A stretch of DNA of 64,000 nucleotides. It comes from Thermotoga neapolitana DSM 4359 (lineage in GTDB: Bacteria; Thermotogota; Thermotogae; Thermotogales; Thermotogaceae). The notes below the pieces were generated by a model, which searched no databases, had not been told where the DNA came from, and saw only the letters and a program-made list of their open reading frames with translations. The position numbers and the translations under genes are program-made. Below, in pieces: positions 32,837-44,275 of this stretch. Position 1 is the first letter of the stretch, and each line of letters opens with the position of its first letter. Location: contig NC_011978.1 of assembly GCF_000018945.1 (NCBI RefSeq), forward strand, positions 1,148,729-1,212,728, given 5' to 3'.

Positions 32837-34083
32837 CTTGAAAACCACTCCTTTACCTTCTTCACGCCTTCTACAAAGATTCTAACATCTTCTTCCGTGT
32901 TGTAGAGATAGAAGCTCGCTCTACAGGTGGAGTTTGGAAAGTCCAGAAGGGACTGTTCTTTCAAAAGATTCATCAGAGGCTGTGCACAGTGATGGCCGCT
33001 TCTTATGGCCACGCCGAACTCCTGATCGAGAATGTGAGCCACATCGTGCGGATGAACCCCTTTTATGTTGAAGGAAACGATTCCATGCTGTCTTTCATCT
33101 AAAGGACCGTAAAGTTCCACACCGTCCACTCTGGAAAGTTCTTCCAGAGCCAGTTGGGTTAATCTTTCCACCCTCTCATGCACCACTTCGAATCCTATCT
33201 CTTCAAGATAGGCCAGAGCCTCCTTCGAGGCGACGATGTCGGCTATGTTCGGTGTTCCCGCCTCGAATTTGTACGGGAGTTCGTTGAAGGTCACATCCTC
33301 GAGGGACACCCTATCGATCATCTCTCCACCATAGAGAAAGGGTTCCATCTGCTCAAGGAGTTCCTTCCTTCCATAGAGCACACCCACTCCCGTGGGGCCG
33401 AGCATTTTGTGAAGAGAGAAGGCAAGAAAATCCACACCGATTTCTTTCGGCTTTACGCGCTCGTGCGGCAAAAGCTGTGCACCATCGAGTACTATGATCG
33501 CATTCGGAAAGATGTTGCGCAGTTCTTCAACCGGTATCCTCTGTCCGGTTACGTTCGAAAGGCCGGTTATGGCAAGAACTTTTGGATTCTTTTCTCTGTG
33601 GCTCATGAGGTCGTCCATCTCGAGTGTTCCAAACCTTCCAGACGGTTTTATGTATTCGAGTCTGTAACCGTGGAATCTGGAGAGTCTGAGCCAGGGAACG
33701 AAATTTGCATGGTGTTCCAGAAGAGAGGTGAGTACCAGATCGTTCTCTTTCAAAAGACCGCTTCTCAGAAGGGACACGGCAACCAGATTTATTGCCATCG
33801 TTGTCCCGGAGGTGAAGATAATCTCCTGTGGTGAAACTCCCAGAAACTCTGCGAACCTTTCCCTGGATTCTTCGAGTTCAACCGTGGCACGGGAGGCAAG
33901 GGTATGAACGGCTCTGTGAACGTTCGAGTAACTTGTGTAGTAGAACTCTTTCAGTTTTTCTACAACACGCTTTGGCTTCAGTGTCGTGGCTGCATTGTCC
34001 AAGTAGACGAGCCTTCTTCCGTTTATCTTCGTCTTCAACGTGGGGAAATCTTCATACAATCTGGTTGACAACATCTTCCACAT
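32833..34083 (-). CDS. sufS: Cysteine desulfurase, SufS type
   Basis: PLP enzyme that takes sulfur from cysteine for cluster assembly. [12 protein letters not shown] at the N-terminus, PLP lysine in [12 protein letters not shown], and the persulfide cysteine in [11 protein letters not shown] (group II type). 416 residues by the longest frame; the ATG at 34074 has better spacing from GGGGAG and would remove three residues. Overlaps sufD by about 20-30 bp. Confidence 0.94.
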   Translation of the reverse strand: MWKMLSTRLYEDFPTLKTKINGRRLVYLDNAATTLKPKRVVEKLKEFYYTSYSNVHRAVHTLASRATVELEESRERFAEFLGVSPQEIIFTSGTTMAINLVAVSLLRSGLLKENDLVLTSLLEHHANFVPWLRLSRFHGYRLEYIKPSGRFGTLEMDDLMSHREKNPKVLAITGLSNVTGQRIPVEELRNIFPNAIIVLDGAQLLPHERVKPKEIGVDFLAFSLHKMLGPTGVGVLYGRKELLEQMEPFLYGGEMIDRVSLEDVTFNELPYKFEAGTPNIADIVASKEALAYLEEIGFEVVHERVERLTQLALEELSRVDGVELYGPLDERQHGIVSFNIKGVHPHDVAHILDQEFGVAIRSGHHCAQPLMNLLKEQSLLDFPNSTCRASFYLYNTEEDVRIFVEGVKKVKEWFSR

Positions 34084-35155
34084 CTCCCCTGATGGATTCT
34101 TCCAGTTCGTCCAGAAGATCCGAAAAGATTCCTCTCACGATGAGCCTTTTCGCCTCGGCCTCGTCGATCCCTCTGGACATGATGTAGAAGAGCTGGTTTT
34201 CATCAAGAGAAGACGAACTTGCAGAGTGAGACGCTGTGACATCGTTCTCATCCACCCACAAACTTGGAATAGCGTCCATGCGGGCTTCGGGAGAGAGTAT
34301 AAGGGTGTGTTCTACTTCTTCAGCAACGATGTTCTTCGAGCCCCTTTTCACGTCCAGTATTCCACGAAAAACGATCTTTCCGGAGCCGTCCACCACACCG
34401 TTTCCTTTCAGCCTTCCTTCTGCTTCCTCACCTTCGAACCTCATGAGGTAGAGAAGGTCCGTCACACCCGTTCCGTTCTGATAGAAATAGGATCTCATGT
34501 CCGTCTCGCTCAGTTTACTCTTCTTCACAAGAACGTAGCCAACCTTTCTGTGACCGAACGCCCTGAAATCCCTCATCGAAAGTCTTGCTCCTTCTTCGAG
34601 CACGATGAACACGTTGTCGAAGGTGAAACCTCCTGAGAGATCTACGTTGATGAATTTCAATGCGGCGTTTCTTTTCACAAGAATCCTCATCACCGTGTTC
34701 CTGAATCTTCTCACTTTTGATATCCTGTGGATCTCTGCTTCTTTTTCCACAACCACCAGGACGTTTTCCACACCATCTTCAGATCTGATCAGGTGTTTCC
34801 CATCTCCGTATATCCTAAAATCCGTAAAGAATGTGTCTCCAAGAAGAACGAACTTTCTGTGTGATCCCTCAAAGTCGAGTTTTTCAAGAAGGGATGTGTC
34901 AACATCGAAGTCCACGTAATCGAACGAAAGCTCTGGAAGGACCATACCGTCAAGACTGCACCTTTTCCACTTCGGAAATCCCCATTCTTTGTATTCCAGG
35001 AATTTTTTTCTTCTCCATTCCTTTAAAGGTCCTTCTGTTCTCTCCAGAGCCTTCTCCAGAACATCGTATCCGTAGTCGTTTTCTGAGAATATCTGTGGGG
35101 TTTCCCAGATTACCGCTCTTTCTCCATCGTGCTCCAGCACCAGCGTTTTTTCCAT
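34052..35155 (-). CDS. sufD: SUF assembly protein SufD
   Basis: Beta-helix partner of SufB in the SufBCD scaffold. The C-terminal block [41 protein letters not shown] is the SufB/SufD family signature, with the reactive His in ASHS. 367 residues from ATG 35155, which is 6 nt after GAGGTG. Its stop lies inside the start region of sufS. Confidence 0.93.
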   Translation of the reverse strand: MEKTLVLEHDGERAVIWETPQIFSENDYGYDVLEKALERTEGPLKEWRRKKFLEYKEWGFPKWKRCSLDGMVLPELSFDYVDFDVDTSLLEKLDFEGSHRKFVLLGDTFFTDFRIYGDGKHLIRSEDGVENVLVVVEKEAEIHRISKVRRFRNTVMRILVKRNAALKFINVDLSGGFTFDNVFIVLEEGARLSMRDFRAFGHRKVGYVLVKKSKLSETDMRSYFYQNGTGVTDLLYLMRFEGEEAEGRLKGNGVVDGSGKIVFRGILDVKRGSKNIVAEEVEHTLILSPEARMDAIPSLWVDENDVTASHSASSSSLDENQLFYIMSRGIDEAEAKRLIVRGIFSDLLDELEESIRGDVEDVVNQIV

Positions 35156-35165
35156 ATCGAACACC

Positions 35166-36560
35166 TCACCCTATACTCTTTTCTATTTCCAGTTCGAGGA
35201 GTTTGTTGAGCTCGACGGCATACTCAAAGGGTAGCTCTTTCACAACGGGTTCCACAAACCCCTTCACTATCATCGATTTTGCTTCCTGTTCTGACAATCC
35301 TCTGCTCATGAGATAGAATATCTGATCCTCTCCTATCCTCCCAATCCTTGCCTCATGACCCACATCCGCCCTGTCCGTTTCCACCTCTATTATGGGAACT
35401 GTGTCGCTCTTCGACCTGTTGTCGAGCATCAGAGCCGCACATTCCACGGATGCCTTGCTATTTTCGGCTTCTTTTGTGATCTTCAGAAGGCCCCTGTAAA
35501 AAGCCCATCCACCACCAAGAGATATGCTCTTTGCGCTCACAAGAGAGCTCGTGTACGGAGCAAGATGAACGACCTTCGAACCTGTATCCATGTGCTGTCC
35601 GGGGCCTGCGTACGTGATGGACATGCTCTCTGCCCTCGCACCCTTTCCCTTCAGTATCGTCATCGGGTACAGCATGGTTTTGTAACTGCCAAGGGATCCA
35701 GATACCCACGTCATCGAACCCTCTTCTTCGACGATCGATCTTTTCGTGTTGAGGTTGTACGTGTTTTTGCTCCAGTTCTGTATGGTGAGGTACTTGACCT
35801 TTGCGCCTCGCTTGACGTATATCTCAACCATTCCAGCGTGGAGATTGATGACGTTGTACCTTGGAGCCGAGCATCCTTCTATGAAGGTGACTTCACTGCC
35901 CTCTTCCGCAACGATGATGGTGTGTTCGAACTGTCCCATCCCGGGATTGCTCATCAAAAAGTAAGCCTGAAGCGGCATGGGAACTTTCACGTTGGCCGGA
36001 ACGTACAGGAAGGTTCCACCGCTCCAGATGGCTCCATGGAGTGCAGCAAACTTGTGATCAGTGCTGGGAACAAGTTTCATGAAGTACTCCTTCACAAGAT
36101 CGGGGTATTCCCTCACTGCACTTTCCATATCCAGGAAAATGACACCGAGTTTTTCCAGTTCTTTCTTTATGTTCTGATAAACGATCTCCGAATCAAGCTG
36201 TGCTCCAACCCCGGCAAGGTATTTCCTTTCCGCCTCGGGTATTCCCAGTTTGTCAAAGGCCTCTTTCACCTCTTCTGGTACCTCTTCCCAGGAAGTTCCC
36301 TTTTTTGCGTCAGGTCTTATGTAGGATACGATCTTTCCCAGGTCGAGTTCAGAGATGTCCACACCGAACCTTGGGTTGTGCCACTCTTTGAATATCTTCA
36401 AGGACTCCAGACGGTGTTTCAGCATCCACTCCGGTTCGCCTTTTGCATGGGATATCTCTTCTATCAACCTTTCATTGAGTCCTGGAGGAGCTTTGTAAGC
36501 GGTTCTCACTTTAGGAATGAAGTTGAACCTGGAATCGTCGATGATGATCCTTTCCATCAT
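35166..36560 (-). CDS. sufB: SUF assembly protein SufB
   Basis: Core scaffold of the SufBCD complex. 464 residues; the family blocks EGCSAPRYNVINLHAGMVE, NWSKNTYNLNTKR and, near the C-terminus, DVGHEARIGRIGEDQIFYLMSRGL are present. ATG overlaps the sufC stop (ATGA). A complete set of SufC, B, D, S and U is encoded here, which fits an anaerobe rich in Fe-S enzymes. Confidence 0.96.
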   Translation of the reverse strand: MMERIIIDDSRFNFIPKVRTAYKAPPGLNERLIEEISHAKGEPEWMLKHRLESLKIFKEWHNPRFGVDISELDLGKIVSYIRPDAKKGTSWEEVPEEVKEAFDKLGIPEAERKYLAGVGAQLDSEIVYQNIKKELEKLGVIFLDMESAVREYPDLVKEYFMKLVPSTDHKFAALHGAIWSGGTFLYVPANVKVPMPLQAYFLMSNPGMGQFEHTIIVAEEGSEVTFIEGCSAPRYNVINLHAGMVEIYVKRGAKVKYLTIQNWSKNTYNLNTKRSIVEEEGSMTWVSGSLGSYKTMLYPMTILKGKGARAESMSITYAGPGQHMDTGSKVVHLAPYTSSLVSAKSISLGGGWAFYRGLLKITKEAENSKASVECAALMLDNRSKSDTVPIIEVETDRADVGHEARIGRIGEDQIFYLMSRGLSEQEAKSMIVKGFVEPVVKELPFEYAVELNKLLELEIEKSIG

Positions 36561-37297
36561 CTCACTCCTTCCAGGCTGTAACCCTTTTCCTCGATCTCGT
36601 CGGCAAGATCTGCTCCACCACTTTTCACGATACGGCCATCCACATAAACGTGGACTCTGTCGATCCTTTCAAGATAATCCAGAAGTCTTTTGTAGTGGGT
36701 AATGATGAGAAGTGTGACTCCCTCTTTGTTGAGATCGGCGATGATCTTTGCTATGAGTTTGAGTGCATCCACATCGAGGCCCGAGTCTATCTCGTCGAGT
36801 ATGAGAAGCCTGGGTTTCAGAAAAAGGGCCTGGAGGATTTCTGCCCTCTTTTTCTCACCACCGGAAAACCCAACGTTCAGGTATCTCTCGAGGAAATCCC
36901 TGCCGAGTCCCAGCTTTTCTGACTGGTTTTCCAGTTCCCTTCTCAGTTCAAGATAGTTTTTTTCCTCTCCGTGAACCTTTCTGTGCGATGTGATGAGAAA
37001 CTGGGAGAACTTTACCCCTTCTATCTCGTAAGGGTTCTGAAACGTCATCATGATCCCAAGCTTTGCCCTTTCATCTGGAGGAAGATCTTTTATAGAACGT
37101 CCTTCAAAGAGAATATCCCCTTTCGTTACAACGTACTTTGGGTTTCCCATCACAACGTTTGCAAGGGTGGATTTTCCACTGCCGTTTGGTCCCATGAGAA
37201 CGTGCACTTCACCTTTTTCTATTCTGAGGTTCACTCCTTTCAGTATTTCCTTTTCCTCGTCTCTCAACTTTGCATGCAGATCTTTGATTTCGAGCAT
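36557..37297 (-). CDS. sufC: SUF assembly ATPase SufC
   Basis: ABC-type ATPase of the SufBCD scaffold. Walker A GPNGSGKST, signature FSGGEKKRAEILQAL, Walker B LLILDEIDSGLDVDAL. 246 residues, standard. ATG at 37297 with GAGGAGGG upstream; the first gene of the suf operon and divergent from tRNA-Leu(UAA). The operon order is sufC-B-D-S-U. Confidence 0.96.
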   Translation of the reverse strand: MLEIKDLHAKLRDEEKEILKGVNLRIEKGEVHVLMGPNGSGKSTLANVVMGNPKYVVTKGDILFEGRSIKDLPPDERAKLGIMMTFQNPYEIEGVKFSQFLITSHRKVHGEEKNYLELRRELENQSEKLGLGRDFLERYLNVGFSGGEKKRAEILQALFLKPRLLILDEIDSGLDVDALKLIAKIIADLNKEGVTLLIITHYKRLLDYLERIDRVHVYVDGRIVKSGGADLADEIEEKGYSLEGVR

Positions 37298-37328
37298 CCT
37301 GTTCCCTCCTCTTATGTTTTCCTAATTT

Positions 37329-37337
37329 ATTATACCA
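37329..37337 (-). promoter_or_regulatory. Extended -10 promoter of the suf operon
   Basis: TGGTATAAT on the minus strand, about 32 bp before the sufC ATG. No clear -35. No dyad resembling an IscR or Fur site was noticed. Confidence 0.6.
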
Positions 37338-37400
37338 TGTCTTGGGAGGATAACCCTTTCGTTCGAAATTTTTAAGGTTGAAATAATAAGGGAGGTCTGG

Positions 37401-37409
37401 TGGTATAAT
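37401..37409 (+). promoter_or_regulatory. Extended -10 promoter of tRNA-Leu(UAA)
   Basis: TGGTATAAT, 10 bp before the tRNA. A TTGAAA at 37378 lies 20 bp upstream of the -10, too far for a standard -35. Confidence 0.6.
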
Positions 37410-37418
37410 AAAAAGTGG

Positions 37419-37508
37419 GCCGGGGTGGCGGAAGTGGCAGACGCAGCGGACTTAAAATCCGCTGGGGTTTACAACCCCGTGTCGGTTCGAGTCCGATCCC
37501 CGGCACCA
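37419..37508 (+). tRNA. tRNA-Leu (anticodon UAA)
   Basis: 90 nt with encoded CCA and a class II variable arm. Acceptor GCCGGGG pairs with CCCCGGC; the anticodon loop CTTAAAA gives UAA. Confidence 0.97.
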
Positions 37509-37516
37509 GACACCAG

Positions 37517-37542
37517 GGCACCGAAAAGGTGCCTCTTTTTTC
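37517..37542 (+). terminator. Terminator of tRNA-Leu(UAA)
   Basis: GGCACC-GAAAA-GGTGCC followed by TCTTTTTTT, ending about 12 bp before the next gene's ATG, so that gene may rely on read-through. Confidence 0.85.
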
Positions 37543-37554
37543 TGGAGGGATGTT

Positions 37555-37929
37555 ATGAAGGTGGAGCTGGTTTTCGAAAGTGCAAGGTGTCTCATCGAAC
37601 TGGATGAATCCTGTGAAGTGGTTGAGAGACTGAAAGAAAAAATCCCCTTCGAAAGCACGGTGAACACGTGGGGAGAGGAGATCTACTTTTCGACTCCTGT
37701 GAACGTTCAGAAGATGGAAAATCCCAGGGAAGTGGTGGAGATAGGAGATGTTGGTTACTGGCCACCTGGAAGGGCGCTGTGTCTGTTCTTCGGGAAAACC
37801 CCGATCAGCGATGACAGAATAAGACCAGCGAGCACCGTGAACGTGATAGGAAGAATAATCGAAGGACTGGAAGATCTGAAAAGGGTGAAAGACGGCGAAA
37901 AGGTCACCGTCAGATCTGCATCCTCATGA
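37555..37929 (+). CDS. Cyclophilin-like fold protein (TM1367-like)
   Basis: 124 residues. The sequence matches my memory of T. maritima TM1367, whose crystal structure has a cyclophilin-like fold; visible features are [29 protein letters not shown] and the C-terminal strand GEKVTVRS. Whether it has prolyl isomerase activity is unknown. ATG at 37555 with GGAGGG upstream, directly after the tRNA-Leu terminator. Converges with fliE with a 20-bp overlap. Confidence 0.8.
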   Translation: MKVELVFESARCLIELDESCEVVERLKEKIPFESTVNTWGEEIYFSTPVNVQKMENPREVVEIGDVGYWPPGRALCLFFGKTPISDDRIRPASTVNVIGRIIEGLEDLKRVKDGEKVTVRSASS

Positions 37930-38194
37930 TCTCTCTGTATGCTTCAACGATCCTGTTTCTCACTTCGACAGTGAGCCTGAGGGCGATCGAAGCCTTTTCG
38001 GCCTCTATTATGACTTCGTGGATGTTGCTGATTTTTCCCTGAGCGAAATCATCCGTCATCTTCTCTGCCCTTTTCTGGATGTCGTTTACCTTCTCCAGTG
38101 CTTCTTTCAGAGCCTTTGAGAAGTCACCGCCGCTCTTCTTCTGGACCTTCCCTGTGTCTTCTATGGGACCGAGTCCTTCTATCCTATCCACCAT
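37910..38194 (-). CDS. fliE: Flagellar hook-basal body complex protein FliE
   Basis: Small protein linking the MS ring to the rod. 94 residues; [14 protein letters not shown]-like helix and the C-terminal [27 protein letters not shown] block are characteristic. Six bp after flgC. Last gene of the superoperon starting at 46978. Confidence 0.92.
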   Translation of the reverse strand: MVDRIEGLGPIEDTGKVQKKSGGDFSKALKEALEKVNDIQKRAEKMTDDFAQGKISNIHEVIIEAEKASIALRLTVEVRNRIVEAYREIMRMQI

Positions 38195-38200
38195 GTCCTA

Positions 38201-38620
38201 CTACCCCCTTCCAATCTGAAGGGCACTGTTCACCATGTTCTTGGTTACGTTGAACGCCGCTACGTTGGCATCGTAGGCCCTCTGGGCGTTTATGAGGTCA
38301 ACCATTTCCCTGACTATGTTCACGTTCGGCATCCTCACGTATCCGTTTTCGTCCGCATCAGGATGTGTGGGATCGTAAACGAGTCTGAAGGGTGAAGGAT
38401 CCTCCACTATCTTTACCACTTTCACACCCGCACTCTCTATTCTACCATCCTTTGCTCTTCTCAGGTACTCGGCAAAAACGGGAACCTTCCTCCTGTAAGG
38501 CTCTCCCATCTCCGTCCTGGTGGTTTCTGCGTTCGCTATGTTCGTGGAAACGATCTCAACTCTGAGTCTTTGTGCAGACATACCAGTTGCGCTGATGTTC
38601 ATTATATCGAATTCGCTCAT
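38201..38620 (-). CDS. flgC: Flagellar basal-body rod protein FlgC
   Basis: Proximal rod component. N-terminal STGMSAQRLRVEIVSTNIANAETT and the C-terminal NVNIVREMVDLINAQRAYDANVAAFN are typical of the rod/hook family. 139 residues. Its ATG shares one base with the flgB TAA. Confidence 0.95.
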   Translation of the reverse strand: MSEFDIMNISATGMSAQRLRVEIVSTNIANAETTRTEMGEPYRRKVPVFAEYLRRAKDGRIESAGVKVVKIVEDPSPFRLVYDPTHPDADENGYVRMPNVNIVREMVDLINAQRAYDANVAAFNVTKNMVNSALQIGRG

Positions 38621-39003
38621 TATCTCACACTCCTCAAGACAGCGTTGTATCTGTCTATGTTCATCGACATGAGCCTGGTGAGAACCTGATACCTGAGTCC
38701 GTTTTTCACAAGTTGAACCATTTCGTAGTCGATATCCACGTTGTTACCATCGTTTCTCATGGTCGTATCGTTCTGTGTCAGAACACGTGGCTCCACCACC
38801 CTTTGAGAACCTCCCAGGTGCTTTTCGCTGGTCCTTGCGAGTTCAAGTCTCATCTTCGATTCCTTGAGAAACTCTTCGAACGCCACGTACTTTCTCTTGT
38901 AACCGGGAGTACTCACATTCGCTATGTTGAGTGAATGAATCTTCTGTCTCAGCAGAGAAACATCCATCGCTTGCTTCAGTGTGTAGAAGTTGGAGTTAAA
39001 CAT
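38620..39003 (-). CDS. flgB: Flagellar basal-body rod protein FlgB
   Basis: Proximal rod component. SLLRQKIHSLNIANVSTPGYKR is the family signature; 127 residues. ATG at 39003 follows GGAGGTGTGAAG; upstream in-frame codons belong to the 3' region of prfA and are not needed. Confidence 0.94.
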   Translation of the reverse strand: MFNSNFYTLKQAMDVSLLRQKIHSLNIANVSTPGYKRKYVAFEEFLKESKMRLELARTSEKHLGGSQRVVEPRVLTQNDTTMRNDGNNVDIDYEMVQLVKNGLRYQVLTRLMSMNIDRYNAVLRSVR

Positions 39004-39019
39004 CTTCACACCTCCACTG

Positions 39020-40069
39020 TTAATGTTCTGCACTGGGGACGCTCGTTCCTAAAATTTCTTCGATGTTGTTTTCTATATCGTGTTCTATCAGTTTTGCTAT
39101 GATCTCGTCTAGATCTCCATCAAGAATTTCCTGGAGTCTGTAAGAGGTGTAGTTTATCCTGTGATCGGTGACCCTGTTCTGTGGGAAGTTGTAGGTTCTG
39201 ATTTTCTCGCTTCTCTCTCCCGTTCCTATCTGTGACTTCCTCTTCTGGGAGAGTTCCTTCTCCAGCTGTTCTCTCTGAAGCTGATAGAGACGTGCACGGA
39301 GGATCCTCAAAGCGGTCTGTTTGTTCTGATACTGCGATCTTTCGTTCTGACAGGAAACGACGATTCCCGTTGGAATGTGGGTGATCCTCACGGCGGACTC
39401 TGTTTTGTTCACGTACTGACCGCCGTGTCCCGAGGCTCTGAAGGTTTCTATCTTAAGGTCCTCCGGTCTTATCTCGATGTCTCTCTCTTCTATCTCGGGA
39501 AGGACCACGACGGTTGCTGTTGAGGTGTGTATCCTTCCTCCAGATTCTGTGATCGGCACCCTCTGAACTCTGTGAACGCCGCTTTCGTATTTCAGAATGC
39601 TGTAGGCGTTTTTTCCTTTTACAAAGAAGACCGCCTCCTTCACTCCTCCCAGATCCGTTTCGTGCATCTCAGCGATCTCCACGTCCCAACCTTTTCTTTC
39701 TGCGTACCTCGTGTACATCCTGAAAAGATCGCGTGCAAACAGAGCGGCCTCTTCTCCACCCGTTCCCGGTCTGATTTCCACGATCGCTTTGTCTCCTGTT
39801 TCAGGAGATAGCAGAAGAAAGAGTTCCTGAAAGAGACTATCGAGTTCCTTTTCGTACCTGTCGATTTCCTGCTCGTCTTCCTCCTCTTCTTTCAAAAGTT
39901 CTATGAACTCCTGCGTTTCCCTTATCCTGTTCACGACACTCTCTATCTCTTCAAGTTTTGCGTACTCTATTCCGTAATTTTTCATCTCCTCCGGACTCAG
40001 ATCGGGTCTGGACAGCTGTTTTTCCAGCTCCTTCTTTTTCTCTTTCAGGACTGAAGAGATCTTTTCCAC
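39020..40069 (-). CDS. prfA: Peptide chain release factor 1
   Basis: Decodes UAA/UAG and triggers peptide release. The catalytic GGQ is in [15 protein letters not shown], and the RF1-type tripeptide position reads PIT in [14 protein letters not shown]. 349 residues. The start is a GTG that shares its first base with the pilT TAG stop (TAGTG). It stands between pilT and the flagellar rod genes, an unusual setting. Confidence 0.96.
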   Translation of the reverse strand: MEKISSVLKEKKKELEKQLSRPDLSPEEMKNYGIEYAKLEEIESVVNRIRETQEFIELLKEEEEDEQEIDRYEKELDSLFQELFLLLSPETGDKAIVEIRPGTGGEEAALFARDLFRMYTRYAERKGWDVEIAEMHETDLGGVKEAVFFVKGKNAYSILKYESGVHRVQRVPITESGGRIHTSTATVVVLPEIEERDIEIRPEDLKIETFRASGHGGQYVNKTESAVRITHIPTGIVVSCQNERSQYQNKQTALRILRARLYQLQREQLEKELSQKRKSQIGTGERSEKIRTYNFPQNRVTDHRINYTSYRLQEILDGDLDEIIAKLIEHDIENNIEEILGTSVPSAEH

Positions 40070-41142
40070 TAGACCTTCACTCCTAATCTTCTGGCCACCT
40101 CCTCCTGGTTTCTGGCGAACTGAATGGCATCTTCTCTCGAGATGTCTCCCCTGAGAGCAGCCTTCACCAGGGCATCGTCGAACAGGATCATACCGTGTCT
40201 GGCCCCTGCCTGAATGACGGATTCCAGCTGATGGATCTTGTTTTCTCTTATCAGGTTTCTGACAGCCGGTGTTCCCACCATGATCTCCACGATGGGTGTG
40301 AAACCTATACCGTTTGCCTTTGGAACGAGCCTCTGATAAATGACAGCGATCAGGGTGTTTGCGAGCTGAAGGGCGATCTGTCTTTGCTGGTGTGCCGGAA
40401 AGACATCTATGATCCTTTCTGGAGCAGAGGCTGCAGAGTTCGTATGAACCGTTGCAAGGACAAGATGTCCCGTCTCCGCTGCGGTGAGGGCAAGCGCCAT
40501 GGTCTCAAGATCTCTCATCTCTCCGACGAGGATCACATCGGGATCTTGTCTCAGGGCATATTTCAGTCCGTTGTAAAACGAGTCGGTGTCGGAACCGAGT
40601 TCTCTTTGATGTATTACAGACTTTTTGTTGGTGAAAACGTACTCTATGGGGTCCTCTATCGTTATTATGTGGTACGGAAAGTTCTCGTTTATATGGTCTA
40701 TCATGGCAGCAAGGGTTGTGGATTTTCCACTTCCCGTTGGTCCAGCAACCAGTACAAGGCCGTATTTTCTTTCAACGAACGTCTTCAAAATCTCGGGAAG
40801 CCCGAGTTCCTGAAACGTTCTGATCTTTTTTGGAATCAACCTGAAGGCAACAGCGGGGTTTTTCCTTTCGTAGTAAAGGTTTCCCCTTACCCTGATCGCA
40901 TCTCCTACGGTGAAAGAGAAGTCCACTTCTTTTTCTTTCGGAGGAAAGGGGTGACCTATTTCCAGAAAGAGTTCTTTCAGGCTGTTCATCACGTCTTCTC
41001 TGGAAAACTTACCGTATTTCTCCTGAGGAACAAGTTTCCCATCGATCCGATAGTAAGGAGGGCAACCGGCTGAGATGTGAACATCGGTCGCCCTCAAACC
41101 GTAGGCTTCCGTGATGATCTTCAAAAATGATTTGTCCGTCAT
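40069..41142 (-). CDS. pilT: PilT-type retraction ATPase
   Basis: Hexameric AAA-like secretion ATPase for type IV pilus retraction. Walker [10 protein letters not shown], Asp box, and the PilT hallmark run [16 protein letters not shown] followed by [16 protein letters not shown]. 357 residues. Close to ileS (stop 41147) and prfA. Thermotoga is flagellated; no pilin genes are in the window, so its partner machinery must lie elsewhere. Confidence 0.94.
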   Translation of the reverse strand: MTDKSFLKIITEAYGLRATDVHISAGCPPYYRIDGKLVPQEKYGKFSREDVMNSLKELFLEIGHPFPPKEKEVDFSFTVGDAIRVRGNLYYERKNPAVAFRLIPKKIRTFQELGLPEILKTFVERKYGLVLVAGPTGSGKSTTLAAMIDHINENFPYHIITIEDPIEYVFTNKKSVIHQRELGSDTDSFYNGLKYALRQDPDVILVGEMRDLETMALALTAAETGHLVLATVHTNSAASAPERIIDVFPAHQQRQIALQLANTLIAVIYQRLVPKANGIGFTPIVEIMVGTPAVRNLIRENKIHQLESVIQAGARHGMILFDDALVKAALRGDISREDAIQFARNQEEVARRLGVKV

Positions 41143-41146
41143 GATT

Positions 41147-43903
41147 TCACTTCCTTTCCCCCTTCAAAACGGCAAGACACCTGGGACAGACGGCAGGAAA
41201 TTCTTCAGATCTGGAGATCTCGGTTGTGTATTTCCAGCATCTCTGGCATTTCTCTCCTTCTGCGTGTTTTGCGGTAACCTCGACGAGTTCCCCCTTCAGT
41301 TCACCCGAACCGTCCGAAAGACTCACTTTTGATACGATGAAGAGTTCTTCGAGAACGTCCCTGTACTCTTCGAGAAGGGCCTTCACAGAGTCGTTTCTGG
41401 GAACCAGGATCACTTCAGCGTCCAGGGAGTGTCCTATCACATCCTGCTGTCTTTTCTCTTCGAGCGCTTTCAGAACGTCTTCTCTTATTGAAAGGAGTTT
41501 TTCGAAATCCTCCATGATCTTTTTGTCGATCAGATCCTCTCTGTACTCCGGCCAGTACTCGGCTTGAACGGTTTTGTATTTTCTGTCCTTTTCGTGAAGG
41601 TGCGAATACACTTCCTCCATTGTGAAGGTCATGATGGGGGCGAGGATCTTCATGAGTGCGATGAGTATTTCGTGCATCACCGTCTGGGCCGACCTTCTGT
41701 AGAGAGAATCTTTTGCCTCGACGTAGAGCCTGTCCTTCACAACGTCAAGGTAAAGGGAACTGAGTTCTGTTGTGCAGTACTTCACCACGAGGTTGTAGAC
41801 TTTGGAAAATTCATAGCTGTCGTAGTACTCTGTGGCGCGCTTTATGATTTCCTGAAGTCTTCCAAGTGCCCATTTGTCGATGGTGAGAAGCTTTTCGTAA
41901 GGTACCCTGTCCAGTTCCGGATCGAAGTCCTCAAGGTTTCCAAGAAGGAATCTGAACGTGTTCCTTATCTTCTTGTAAACCTCTGTTTGTTGTTCCACTA
42001 TCCTCATAGAGATCTTTATATCGTTGAAGTAGTCGCTGCTTGCAAGCCAGAGTCTCAGGATCTCTGCACCGTACTTTTCGACCACTTCCATGGGATCCAC
42101 GACGTTTCCAAGGGATTTGCTCATCTTCCTGCCGAGTTCATCCTTTATGAACCCGTGTGTCAGCACTTCTTTGTAAGGAGCGGATCCCCTCTTTGCAACG
42201 GCAAGGAAGATGGAAGAATGGAACCATCCCCTGTGCTGATCGCTTCCTTCAAGGTACATGTCAAGCGGGAAGGGATGATCTTCCCTCGTGGTTATGTACT
42301 CGAAAGAAGACCCGGAATCGATCCACACATCGAGTGTGTCGAGCATCTTCTCGAAGGAGCGCGCACCGCATTTTGGACATCTGAAATCATCAGGAATCAG
42401 TTCTTCCACGTCTTTTTCAAACCACGCGTTCGTTCCTTCTTTCTCCACGATCTTCATGAAGTGTTCGATCACCTTCGGATCGAGAGTGACTTCTCCGCAC
42501 TCTTTACACTTGACGGCCGGTATGGGAGTTCCCCAGACACGCTGTCTTGAGATACACCAGTCTGGCCTTTCTTCCACCATGGATCTGATTCTGTTTCGAC
42601 CCCACTCCGGTATCCATTTGACCCTGTCTATCTCCTCAAGTACCCTCTGCCTCAGGTTGTTGTGATCCACCGAGATGAACCATTGCTCGGTTGCCCTGAA
42701 GATCACCGGTCCCTTACAGCGCCAGCAGTGTGGATAGGAGTGTGTTATGGTGGATGCGTGAACGAGTATGCCTTTTTCTTTCAGGTCCTCTATGATCACC
42801 CTGTTGGAATCCTCTATGAACATTCCCCTGTACTTTCCTGCTTCATCGGTGAATCGTCCTTCCTCGTCAACCGGAGAGACGATGGGAAGACCGTATTTCA
42901 CGTGACCGTAAACGTAGTCTTCTTCACCGTGCCCCGGAGCGATGTGGACACAACCCGTTCCCGTTTCCAGAGAAACGTAATCTGCCAGTATCACGCGGGA
43001 GGTCTTATCTTCAAAAATAGGATGCTGGAACTCCTTCCCTTCCAGATCTTTACCCCTTATCTTTTCCACCACTTCGGAGCAGTCAACGCCCGTTTCTCTG
43101 GAAAAAGTCTCAAGAAGATCTGTGGCGATCACCCATCTTTCATCTCCAACCTTCACGACAGAATACTCGAAATCGGGATGAAGTGCTATACCAACGTTTG
43201 CAGGAAGGGTCCACGGGGTGGTGGTCCATATCACGATGTAGAGGTTTGGATCATCCTTCGATCTGAACTTCACGTATATGGAAGGAGATCTGTGATCGTG
43301 GTACTCGATTTCCGCTTCTGCAAGAGCGGTTCTACATCTTGGACACCAGTAGATAGGCTTCAGAGATCTGTAAACGTTTCCCTGTTCGACGAGTGTTTTG
43401 AATACATCGAGGATCTTCACCTCGTAGTCGGGTTTGAGAGTGATGTAGGGATTGTTCCAGTCTCCACGCACACCCAGCCTTTTGAACTCTTCCTTCTGTA
43501 TTTCAACGAATTTCAAGGCAAACTCTTCACACTTCTTTCTTATCTCAGCAGGTGACATCTCTTTTATCCTGTCACCGAGTTCCTGAGAAACCCTGTGTTC
43601 TATAGGAAGACCGTGGGTGTCCCATCCCGGAACGTACGGTGCTCTGTACCCTCTCATCGTCTTGTACTTGACCACGATGTCCTTCAGTATCTTGTTCAGT
43701 GCCGTTCCGATGTGTATGTGTCCGTTGGCGTACGGTGGACCATCGTGGAGAACAAAGAGGGGCTTTCCCTTCCTCTGCTCGAGGACGTAGTTGTAGAGAT
43801 CCATCTCTTCCCATTCTTTCAGGAAGGCTTTTTCTTTGTTGACCAGGTTCGCCCTCATTGGAAACGAAGTTTTCGGCAGATTCAGCGTATTTTTGTAATC
43901 CAA
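41147..43903 (-). CDS. ileS: Isoleucyl-tRNA synthetase
   Basis: Class Ia synthetase with editing domain. HIGH-type motif [20 protein letters not shown] in [11 protein letters not shown], and a C-terminal zinc finger CQRCWKYT...[10 protein letters not shown]. 918 residues, the bacterial type. Lies 18 bp after the receiver gene; no T-box or other leader seen. Confidence 0.97.
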   Translation of the reverse strand: MDYKNTLNLPKTSFPMRANLVNKEKAFLKEWEEMDLYNYVLEQRKGKPLFVLHDGPPYANGHIHIGTALNKILKDIVVKYKTMRGYRAPYVPGWDTHGLPIEHRVSQELGDRIKEMSPAEIRKKCEEFALKFVEIQKEEFKRLGVRGDWNNPYITLKPDYEVKILDVFKTLVEQGNVYRSLKPIYWCPRCRTALAEAEIEYHDHRSPSIYVKFRSKDDPNLYIVIWTTTPWTLPANVGIALHPDFEYSVVKVGDERWVIATDLLETFSRETGVDCSEVVEKIRGKDLEGKEFQHPIFEDKTSRVILADYVSLETGTGCVHIAPGHGEEDYVYGHVKYGLPIVSPVDEEGRFTDEAGKYRGMFIEDSNRVIIEDLKEKGILVHASTITHSYPHCWRCKGPVIFRATEQWFISVDHNNLRQRVLEEIDRVKWIPEWGRNRIRSMVEERPDWCISRQRVWGTPIPAVKCKECGEVTLDPKVIEHFMKIVEKEGTNAWFEKDVEELIPDDFRCPKCGARSFEKMLDTLDVWIDSGSSFEYITTREDHPFPLDMYLEGSDQHRGWFHSSIFLAVAKRGSAPYKEVLTHGFIKDELGRKMSKSLGNVVDPMEVVEKYGAEILRLWLASSDYFNDIKISMRIVEQQTEVYKKIRNTFRFLLGNLEDFDPELDRVPYEKLLTIDKWALGRLQEIIKRATEYYDSYEFSKVYNLVVKYCTTELSSLYLDVVKDRLYVEAKDSLYRRSAQTVMHEILIALMKILAPIMTFTMEEVYSHLHEKDRKYKTVQAEYWPEYREDLIDKKIMEDFEKLLSIREDVLKALEEKRQQDVIGHSLDAEVILVPRNDSVKALLEEYRDVLEELFIVSKVSLSDGSGELKGELVEVTAKHAEGEKCQRCWKYTTEISRSEEFPAVCPRCLAVLKGERK

Positions 43904-43921
43904 CGCTTCACACCTCCTGCG

Positions 43922-44275
43922 TCACGAGAGTAGTTTCTTCACCTTTTCTTTCAATTCATCGAAATTAAACGATTTCACAACGTATTCATCGGCAGCCCAC
44001 GAGGAAAGGTCCGACCTGTAATGAGAATACGCGGTGAGCAGGATGATTCTGGCGTCCTTTTTCATCTCGCGGATCTTTCCCGCAACTTCCAGACCGTTCA
44101 TACCGGGCATCTCTATGTCGAGTATCACCAGGTCGTAGTCACCTGAAGAGAACTTCTTCAGGGCTTCTTCCCCGTTTTCCGCTGCTTCCACTTCGTATCC
44201 TTCTTCTTCGAGTTCTTCTCTCAAGAGTTCTCGCATGTTGGGTTCATCGTCCACAACGAGTATTTTCTTTTTCAT
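43922..44275 (-). CDS. Stand-alone response regulator (receiver domain only)
   Basis: 117-residue CheY-like receiver. Acidic pocket Asp9/Asp10, phosphorylation site Asp53 in VILDIEMPGMNG, Thr in ILLTAYS and Lys in VVKSFN. There is no output domain. The ATG overlaps the upstream kinase stop, so they are cognate partners; output would be by protein contact or phosphorelay. Confidence 0.94.
   Translation of the reverse strand: MKKKILVVDDEPNMRELLREELEEEGYEVEAAENGEEALKKFSSGDYDLVILDIEMPGMNGLEVAGKIREMKKDARIILLTAYSHYRSDLSSWAADEYVVKSFNFDELKEKVKKLLS

Noticed and set aside
35355-36581. 408-codon plus-strand ORF opposite sufB
   Set aside because: Antisense shadow of sufB; no ribosome site or family features.
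41147-43921. Possible T-box or riboswitch before ileS, serS, alaS or gltX
   Set aside because: All four synthetase genes follow an upstream gene within 26 bp, leaving no leader in which such an element could fold.
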